A stretch of DNA of 64,000 bases from Amycolatopsis sp. A133. Its GTDB lineage: Bacteria; Actinomycetota; Actinomycetes; Mycobacteriales; Pseudonocardiaceae. The stretch spans positions 1 to 64,000 of the forward strand of contig NZ_JAVHJU010000061.1 of NCBI RefSeq assembly GCF_031082405.1, written 5' to 3'. The position numbers were made by a program, and so were the translations under genes. Shown here piece after piece: positions 58,348 to 64,000 of this stretch; position 1 is the first letter of the stretch, and every line of letters begins with the position of its first letter. The notes beneath the pieces are model-generated. The model had not been told where the DNA came from. It searched no databases and worked only from the letters and a program-made list of their open reading frames with translations.

Positions 58348-59316
58348 TCAGACGCGCTGGGTCGCCGCCTTGAGCGCCGCCTTCGCGGCCTCCGGCGCAC
58401 CCAGCGTGTCGAGCCCGGACAACGCCGCGCCCACCACGGGGTTCACGTCGACGACGCGGACCACCGCGCGCGGCGCCACCTTCAGGCACCGCTTCTCGAT
58501 CTCCGCGATCACCGGGGCGCCGACGCCCGTCAGCACGCCGCCGCCGAGAACGATCTCCGGGGCGTCTTCGGTCAGGTCCAGCTCGCGCAGGATCACCGCC
58601 GCGAACACGCTGACTTCCTCGACGAACCGGGTGACGACGTCCGACGCGACCTCGTCGCCCGCGGCCGCCACCTCGAACAGCAGCGGGCACAGCCCGTGGA
58701 TCGACGCCGGGTCGATCTCTTCGAAGTGCAGGCCTTGCACCACGTCGAGCAGCGTCGGCTTGCCGAAGTAGGCCGCGACCGCGGGCATCAGGGACGTCCG
58801 CGGGCCGCGCCCGTCCTCGGCCCGCACGGCCCACCACAGCGCCTCTTCGCCGAGCCGGTAGCCGCCGCCCCAGTCGCCGGAGATCTTGCCCAGCGCCGGA
58901 AAGCGGTGCACGCGGCCGTCCGGGCCGACGCCGGCGCCGTTGATCCCGGCGCCGCACACCACGGCCACGCCCACCCCCGCACTGCCCGCCCGGAGCAGCG
59001 CGAGGGTGTCGTTGCCGACGGTCAGGGTGTCGCTCCAGCCGCGCGCGGACAGCGCCGTGTGCAGCGCCTCCTCCTCACGCGGGAAGTCCAGCCCGGCCAG
59101 GTACGCCGAGGTGTGCACCGCGGACGGCTTCTCCCCGAACGCCGGATAGGCCTGCAGCACGAGTTCTTCGAGCGCCGCAACACATCCCGCGACGCCGATG
59201 TTCTGCGGCGAGGCGCCGGGGCCGCGGGACTTCCCCAGCACCACGCCGTCTTCCGAGATCACCAGGACCTCGGTCTTGCTGTTGCCGCCGTCGACAGCGA
59301 TGATGGCAGGCTTCAT
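58348..59316 (-). CDS. BadF/BadG-type sugar kinase (GlcNAc kinase-like)
   Basis: This 322-aa ASKHA-fold kinase has phosphate-1 IAVDGGNSKTEVLV, VGNDTLALLRAG, phosphate-2-like VVCGAGINGAGVGPDG, and adenosine block IVLGGGVLTGVGAPVI. It belongs to the BadF/BadG/BcrA group that includes N-acetylglucosamine kinases. ATG overlaps the GH4 stop. In the operon it can phosphorylate the imported sugar, creating the substrate that GH4 enzymes need. Confidence 0.87.
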   Translation of the reverse strand: MKPAIIAVDGGNSKTEVLVISEDGVVLGKSRGPGASPQNIGVAGCVAALEELVLQAYPAFGEKPSAVHTSAYLAGLDFPREEEALHTALSARGWSDTLTVGNDTLALLRAGSAGVGVAVVCGAGINGAGVGPDGRVHRFPALGKISGDWGGGYRLGEEALWWAVRAEDGRGPRTSLMPAVAAYFGKPTLLDVVQGLHFEEIDPASIHGLCPLLFEVAAAGDEVASDVVTRFVEEVSVFAAVILRELDLTEDAPEIVLGGGVLTGVGAPVIAEIEKRCLKVAPRAVVRVVDVNPVVGAALSGLDTLGAPEAAKAALKAATQRV

Positions 59317-60578
59317 CCGCGCGCCCAGGGCAGGTACTCGCGGTTGATCTGGACCAGCGAATCGGCGAGCGTGTCGGCCTTCGTGTACTGGCCGACCAGC
59401 GGGTGGGCCAGCAGGGCGTCGGCCACGCGGTCGCGGCCGCCCTTGACCGCCGCTTCCAGCGCCAGGAACTCGTACGCCGTGGTCGCCGAGATCAGGCCCG
59501 AGTACTGAGGCTCCACCGGCGGCTGCGGGATCGCCGCGGCGCCGGAAGAGTCCACACTGGACCGTGCCTCGATGACAGCGTCGTCCGGGAGGAACGGGAA
59601 GGTCCCGTCGTTGCGGACGTTCACCACGTGCTCTTCGGCCGGCCCGCCCGCGGTCAGGGCGTGCACCAGCTGCACCGCGGCCTCGGAGTAGTACGCCCCG
59701 CCGCGCTTCTCGAGGGACTCCGGCTTGGTCACCTGCTCCGGGTCGAGGTAGATCTTCAGCAGCTCCTCCTCGACGTCGGACACGACGTCCGCGCGCGGCC
59801 GTTCGGTGCGCTGCTTGGTGACCTGCTCGTCGTGCGCGTAGAAGTACTTCAGGTAGTACGACGGCACGACGTTCATCCGCCGCAGCCACTTTTCCGGCAC
59901 GCTCACCTCGTCGGCCAGGTAGCCCAGGTGCTCCTCGAGCAGTTCGGGCAGCCGGTCGACACCGTCGACGAGCGCGCCGCGCTCCCAGCTCAGGTGGTTC
60001 AGTCCGGTGTGGACGAGCTTGACGTCGTCCGCGCCGACGCCGAGCAGCTTCCCGAACTGCCGCTGCAGGTTGATGGCGACGTTGCACAGCCCGACCGCGC
60101 GGTGCCCCTCGTTGAGCAGCGCCCGCGTCACGATGCCGACCGGGTTGGTGAAGTTGACGATCCACGTGTCGTCGCCGGCGACCTTGCGGACGCGCTCGGC
60201 GATGTCGAGCACCACCGGCACCGTGCGCAGCGCCTTCGCCAGCCCGCCCGCGCCGGTCGTCTCCTGCCCGACGCAGCCGCAGGCGTGCGGGAACGTCTCG
60301 TCGGACCGCCGCGCCCGCTGCCCGCCGACCCGCAGCTGGATCAGCACCGCGGAAGCGCCGTCGACGCCCTCCTCCAGCGACTGCGTCGTCCGGACCTGCG
60401 CCGGGTGGCCGGCGTGCTCCAGCAGCCGGCGGCTGAACCCGCCGACAGCCTCGACGCGGTAGGCGTCCGGGTCGACCAGCACGATCTCGTCGACATCCAA
60501 AGTGGACCGTCGGCCGGCGATCCCGTCGATCAGCTCCGGCGTGTAGGTGGACCCGCCACCGACGACTGCCAGCTTCAT
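59313..60578 (-). CDS. GH4 6-phospho-beta-glucosidase-like enzyme
   Basis: This 421-aa enzyme is an NAD- and metal-dependent family 4 glycosidase: VVGGGSTYTPELIDGI (NAD motif at the start), NFTNPVGIVTRAL, GLCNVAINLQ with the metal-binding Cys, and HTGLNHLSW with the metal-binding His. It should cleave phosphorylated disaccharides. Coupled by ATGA overlaps to the permease before it and the kinase after it. No PTS gene is near, so the adjacent kinase may supply the phosphate. Confidence 0.9.
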   Translation of the reverse strand: MKLAVVGGGSTYTPELIDGIAGRRSTLDVDEIVLVDPDAYRVEAVGGFSRRLLEHAGHPAQVRTTQSLEEGVDGASAVLIQLRVGGQRARRSDETFPHACGCVGQETTGAGGLAKALRTVPVVLDIAERVRKVAGDDTWIVNFTNPVGIVTRALLNEGHRAVGLCNVAINLQRQFGKLLGVGADDVKLVHTGLNHLSWERGALVDGVDRLPELLEEHLGYLADEVSVPEKWLRRMNVVPSYYLKYFYAHDEQVTKQRTERPRADVVSDVEEELLKIYLDPEQVTKPESLEKRGGAYYSEAAVQLVHALTAGGPAEEHVVNVRNDGTFPFLPDDAVIEARSSVDSSGAAAIPQPPVEPQYSGLISATTAYEFLALEAAVKGGRDRVADALLAHPLVGQYTKADTLADSLVQINREYLPWARG

Positions 60579-61465
60579 CCCTTGACTCCCGTGAATGTGA
60601 TGCCCTTGACGAACGACTTCTGCGCGAAGATGAACAGCACGATCACCGGCGCCATGATCAGCGCGGTCGCCGCCATCGTCAGGTTCCACTCGACGTGGTG
60701 CATGCCGCGGAACGACGCGATCGCCAGCGACAGCGGCCAGTGGTCCCGGTTCTCGCCGGTGTAGAGCAGCGGCCCGAAGTAGTCGTTCCAGGTGAACAGG
60801 AAGCAGAACATCGCGGTGGCCGCGATGCCCGGCTTGGCCATCGGGATGAGCACCCGGTACATGGCCTGGAACTCGTTGCAGCCGTCGATCTTCGCCGCTT
60901 CCAGGTAGTCCTTCGGAATGGTGAGGAAGAACTGCCGGAGCAGGAAGATCGAGAAGGCGTCGAAGAAGAAGTACGGCACGACCAGCGGCACCAGCGTGCC
61001 GGTGAGGCCCATCCGCACCCAGAGGTCGTACAGCGGCACAACGGTGACCTGCGGCGGCAGCAGCATCGCCGCCACGGTCAGCATGAAGAACAGGTTCTGC
61101 CCGCGCCACCGCAGTTTCGCCAGCGCGTACGCCGCCGGGATCGCCGAAAGCAGCGCGCCCGCGGTCGCCAATCCCGAATACAGCAGGCTGTTGCCGAAGT
61201 ATTCGAGCAGCGGCGCCTTCTGGAACACCTTGACGAAGTTTTCGAAGTGCCACTCGGACGGCCACAGGCTCGCCGTCATCGCCTGGTCGTTCGCCATCAC
61301 CGCGGTGAGGAACACGAACAGCAGCGGCAGCATGAAGACGACGCCGAGCGCGATGCCGATCGCGTGGGTGGCGATGAAGGACAGCCGCCTGTCCCAGGAG
61401 CGCTTGAACCGCACCTTCGGCGGCACACCCGCTTCCCGTTGCGGCGCTTCGGCCAACGCGGTCAT
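60575..61465 (-). CDS. ABC sugar permease, MalG type
   Basis: This 296-aa permease has six membrane helices and the EAA motif DYLEAAKIDGCNEFQAMYRVLIPMAKPG that contacts the ATPase. ATG overlaps the stop of the partner permease. No ATPase gene is in the operon; as in other actinomycetes a shared MsiK-type ATPase is probably used. Confidence 0.92.
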   Translation of the reverse strand: MTALAEAPQREAGVPPKVRFKRSWDRRLSFIATHAIGIALGVVFMLPLLFVFLTAVMANDQAMTASLWPSEWHFENFVKVFQKAPLLEYFGNSLLYSGLATAGALLSAIPAAYALAKLRWRGQNLFFMLTVAAMLLPPQVTVVPLYDLWVRMGLTGTLVPLVVPYFFFDAFSIFLLRQFFLTIPKDYLEAAKIDGCNEFQAMYRVLIPMAKPGIAATAMFCFLFTWNDYFGPLLYTGENRDHWPLSLAIASFRGMHHVEWNLTMAATALIMAPVIVLFIFAQKSFVKGITFTGVKG

Positions 61466-62487
61466 GCCCCCTCCTCCTGGTGCTGGGACTTCCGGAGCTG
61501 CCGGACGAGGATCCAGGTGAACGCCGACGAGACGATGAACAGCAGCACGGCCATCGCCGCCGCGTACCCCATGTTGAAGTAGCGGAAGCCCTGGACGTAC
61601 AGCCAGATCGGGTAGGTCAACGTCGAGTTCTGCGGCGCGCCGATGAGTTTCGAGTTGCCGGCGACGTCGGCCGTGCCCGCACTTGCCGAGGCCGCCACGA
61701 TCGCCTGGGTGAAGAACTGCAACGCGTAGATGATCGAGTTGACCACGCCGAACAGCAGCACCGGCGAGATCGACGGCAGCGTCACGTGCCAGAACCGGCG
61801 GACCGGGCCGGCGCCGTCGAGCTCGGCGGCCTCGTACTGCTCGGTCGGGACGTCCAGCAGCGCGGCCAGGATGATGATCATCAGCTCGCCGGAGCCCCAC
61901 AGCGCGAGCAGCGTCAACGCGGGCTTCGACATCGCCGGGCTGTTGAACCAGAGCCCGCCGTCGACGCCGACGAGCCGCAGGAACCGGTTGACCGGGCCGA
62001 ACTCCGGGTTGAACACGAAGACGAACGCCAGCGTGGCCGCCGCGGGCGGGGCAAGTGTCGGCAGGTAGCACAGGGTCCGGACCAGCCCGACACCCGACTT
62101 CAGCCGCGAAATCACCGAGGCGATCCCGAGGGAGAACACCACGCGGCAGACCGTCAGGACGACCACCAGCCACAGCGTGTTGTACGCGGCCGTGCCGACC
62201 AGCGGCTCGGTGGTGAACATCCGGATGTAGTTGTCGAACCCGATGAACTGCGGCGGGTTGATCAGGTCGTAGCGGGTGAAGGAGTAGTAGACCGTGGCGA
62301 TCAGCGGGTAGCCGAAGAAGATCAGGAACCCCAGGAACGCCGGGGCCATGAAGAACAGGACGGTCCGGCGGCGCTTGGCCCGGCGGGCCCCCGCCCGCGC
62401 CTTCGCAGGCGCGGACGGGGAAGCTTTCTCGGCGAGCGTGCGGGTCGAGGGACTCGTTACCGCCGAGACCCCATCGGACAGAGTCAT
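61462..62487 (-). CDS. ABC sugar permease, MalF type
   Basis: This 341-aa permease has a basic N-terminal tail (AKARAGARRAKRRR), six to seven membrane helices and the EAA motif EQYEAAELDGAGPVRRFWHVTLPSISP. ATG overlaps the stop of the binding-protein gene (ATGA). Confidence 0.92.
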   Translation of the reverse strand: MTLSDGVSAVTSPSTRTLAEKASPSAPAKARAGARRAKRRRTVLFFMAPAFLGFLIFFGYPLIATVYYSFTRYDLINPPQFIGFDNYIRMFTTEPLVGTAAYNTLWLVVVLTVCRVVFSLGIASVISRLKSGVGLVRTLCYLPTLAPPAAATLAFVFVFNPEFGPVNRFLRLVGVDGGLWFNSPAMSKPALTLLALWGSGELMIIILAALLDVPTEQYEAAELDGAGPVRRFWHVTLPSISPVLLFGVVNSIIYALQFFTQAIVAASASAGTADVAGNSKLIGAPQNSTLTYPIWLYVQGFRYFNMGYAAAMAVLLFIVSSAFTWILVRQLRKSQHQEEGA

Positions 62488-63842
62488 CCGCCCGCGCCCT
62501 TCTGCTTGAGCTCGTCGTCGATCTGCGCGTCGACCTTCTTCAGGCCTTCGGTCAGGTCGGGCACCGAACCGGCCTGCCACTTCTCGGCGAAGTCGTTGAC
62601 CGCCTTGAGGTGCGCGTCGCCGATCGGGGTGGTCTGGTTGGCCACCAGCTTGCCGCTGTCGTAGATGTCGAGGAACGTCTTGAACTGCGGCTGCAGGTCC
62701 AGCTTCGGCGAGGTCAGCGCGGCCTTGGTGCTGGGCACGTTCTTGAGGCCGTTGGCCATGTCCACCAGGGTGTCGGTGTCCAGGGTGACCTGCTTGATGA
62801 GCTCCCACGCGGCGCCGGGGTTCTTGGCGCCCTTCGGGATCGCGATGATCGTGCCGGTGGTGAAGCCGCCGCCGTAGTGGTCGGCCATGGTGTCGAGCAC
62901 CGGCGCGGGCGCGGTGGCGTAGTTGACGTCCGGCGCCTGGTCCTTGAGGAACGCGGTGCGGAACTCGCCGTCGTACATCATCGCCAGCTTGCCCTTGTGG
63001 AAGCCGTTGTCGGCGGAGTACTCGTCGCCGAGGCCGGCCTTGAACTGCTCGACCTTGTCGTGGCCGCCGTAGAAGTCGATGAGCTGCTTCTGGAACTCGA
63101 ACATCGCCTTCCAGCCGGGGTTGGTGGCGAGGTCCGACTTGCCGTCCGGGCCGAGGAACGGCGCGCCGAAGTTCGGCGCCCAGTACTGGGCCTGGTTGGC
63201 GTAGAACGGCATCGACGGCAGGAAGCCGGCGACCTTGATCGACCCGTCCGGGTTGAACTCGGTGAGCTTCTTGGTGGCTTCGAACAGTTCCGACGTCGTC
63301 TTCGGCGGCGAGGCGACACCCTTCGCCGCGAACATGTCCTTGTTGTAGTAGAGCCCGTAGACGTCGGCGAGCATCGGCATCGCGCACCGCTTGCCCTGGT
63401 ACTCGGTGTAGTTGCGGACCGCTTCGGGGATCTGGTTCAGGTCGATCTTGTCGCGGTCGATGTAGGGCTTGAGGTCTTGGAAGCTGCCGGTGGAGCACCA
63501 GGCGCCCAGGTTGTCGGTGTAGAAGGAGATCGCGACGTCGGGCGGGTTGCCGCCGCGGATCGACTGGGTGAGCTTGTCGTCGTCCTGGTTGCCCTCGTGC
63601 TTGATCTCGATGTTCGGGAACTTCGCCTTGAGCTTGTTGAGGCCCGCCGTCACCACGCCGTACTCGCGGTCGGTGAACTTGGAGTACACCGTGATGGTCA
63701 GCTTGTCGTCCTTGCCGGGTGCGGCCGCCACGTCACCCCCGCTCGGGGCGGCGGCGCCGGAGCAGGCGCTGGTCAGCAGGACGGACGCAGCAGCCGCGAC
63801 GGCCAGCAGTGCGCCGCGGCGGGTCCGGGTGGTAGGGGGCAT
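62484..63842 (-). CDS. Sugar-binding lipoprotein of ABC transporter
   Basis: This 452-aa protein has a lipobox LLTSAC with the modified Cys at residue 27 and the family-1 binding-protein fold (LTITVYSKFTDREYGVVTAGLNKLKAKFPNIEI, GNPPDVAISFYTDNLGAW). ATG at 63842 follows GGAGGAGGG. With the two permeases, GH4 and kinase it forms one operon. Substrate is probably a di- or oligosaccharide such as cellobiose or chitobiose. Confidence 0.9.
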   Translation of the reverse strand: MPPTTRTRRGALLAVAAAASVLLTSACSGAAAPSGGDVAAAPGKDDKLTITVYSKFTDREYGVVTAGLNKLKAKFPNIEIKHEGNQDDDKLTQSIRGGNPPDVAISFYTDNLGAWCSTGSFQDLKPYIDRDKIDLNQIPEAVRNYTEYQGKRCAMPMLADVYGLYYNKDMFAAKGVASPPKTTSELFEATKKLTEFNPDGSIKVAGFLPSMPFYANQAQYWAPNFGAPFLGPDGKSDLATNPGWKAMFEFQKQLIDFYGGHDKVEQFKAGLGDEYSADNGFHKGKLAMMYDGEFRTAFLKDQAPDVNYATAPAPVLDTMADHYGGGFTTGTIIAIPKGAKNPGAAWELIKQVTLDTDTLVDMANGLKNVPSTKAALTSPKLDLQPQFKTFLDIYDSGKLVANQTTPIGDAHLKAVNDFAEKWQAGSVPDLTEGLKKVDAQIDDELKQKGAGG

Positions 63843-63853
63843 GGCCCTCCTCC

Positions 63854-64000
63854 TCATCGGTTGGGGCTACTCGGTCGGGGACGGGTGCTTCCGCCCTCGG
63901 GCCTGCGCGACCCGAGGAGCGTGGGGGTGACGACGCCGAAGACGTCCTCACGGGTGGTGGCGAGCGCGGACTGCAGCGCGCCCGCGCGGACGGCGTTGCC
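63854..64000 (-). CDS. C-terminus of ROK-like protein, cut by window edge
   Basis: The last 48 residues of a leftward gene are visible (GNAVRAGALQSALATTREDVFG...), ending 11 bp before the binding-protein start. RAGAL-x-SALATTREDVF resembles the C-terminal helix of ROK-family regulators and kinases. As the probable first gene of the operon it would be its repressor. Confidence 0.5.
   Translation of the reverse strand, partial: GNAVRAGALQSALATTREDVFGVVTPTLLGSRRPEGGSTRPRPSSPNR

Overview
The window is 64 kb of very GC-rich DNA with GTG/ATG starts, many 4-bp ATGA/GTGA gene overlaps, leaderless starts behind TANNNT -10 boxes and secreted cellulose/xyloglucan-binding proteins. All of this points to a filamentous actinomycete. 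The gene order at 47.8-54.6 kb (RNase H/CobC, zinc-ribbon protein, Nif3-like, PtpA-type phosphatase, SURF1, CobD) matches the Rv2228c-Rv2236c block of mycobacteria. Together with the general gene set this suggests a member of the Pseudonocardiaceae, most likely Amycolatopsis; this is inference, as no 16S rRNA is present.

Layout. (1) 0-4.6 kb: a sugar-porter MFS transporter and a secreted GH74-CBM2 xyloglucanase with a CebR-type operator. (2) 4.9-9.8 kb: a five-gene operon (HTH regulator, AfsA-domain protein, double CMD protein, HAD phosphatase, zinc-free MDR oxidoreductase) that may make and sense a small signal molecule. (3) 10.3-11.5 kb: a second secreted CBM2 protein (Cip1-like) with two CebR-type boxes. 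(4) 11.6-21.7 kb: polyamine/GABA use (PotD, PotA, PatD, GntR, cache protein, PucR, GabT, GabD), without permease genes. (5) 21.7-25.1 kb: metal-receptor-like protein, RNB ribonuclease, a P-loop ATPase under a Zur-like box, a 61-aa protein. (6) 25.2-35.6 kb: an eight-gene type IV secretion-like operon (VirB2-, VirB3/PrgI-, VirB4-, VirB6-, VirB8- and VirB1-like parts plus a 37-aa ORF and a Pro-rich repeat protein) with no relaxase, coupling protein or integrase. (7) 36.1-37.6 kb: SCO6745-family gene, a strikingly regular 21-bp-period palindrome array and the RNase P RNA. (8) 37.6-40.3 kb: FAD reductase, a heme-membrane/3Fe-4S fusion and a DUF4142 protein. (9) 40.4-47.6 kb: ECF sigma/anti-sigma pair, a LAL regulator, an ion-transporter-family permease and a GT-C glycosyltransferase-like protein. 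(10) 47.8-54.6 kb: the mycobacteria-like block, interrupted by a secreted chorismate mutase, a 20-residue Cys-rich peptide and a PaiB-like protein. (11) 54.7-58.3 kb: gluconate regulator/kinase/permease and an ArsR-SRPBCC pair with its operator buried in the promoter. (12) 58.3-64 kb: an ABC sugar uptake operon with GH4 glycosidase, BadF-type kinase and a partial ROK-like gene at the edge.

Convergent gene pairs are often separated by large perfect or near-perfect hairpins; one family (core GGTAAGGCGGGTT and its complement) occurs three times in the first 11.6 kb. The most unusual items are the 21-bp palindrome array, the AfsA-domain operon, the stand-alone T4SS-like operon with its doubly coupled 37-aa ORF, the 20-aa seven-cysteine peptide and the heme/ferredoxin fusion.
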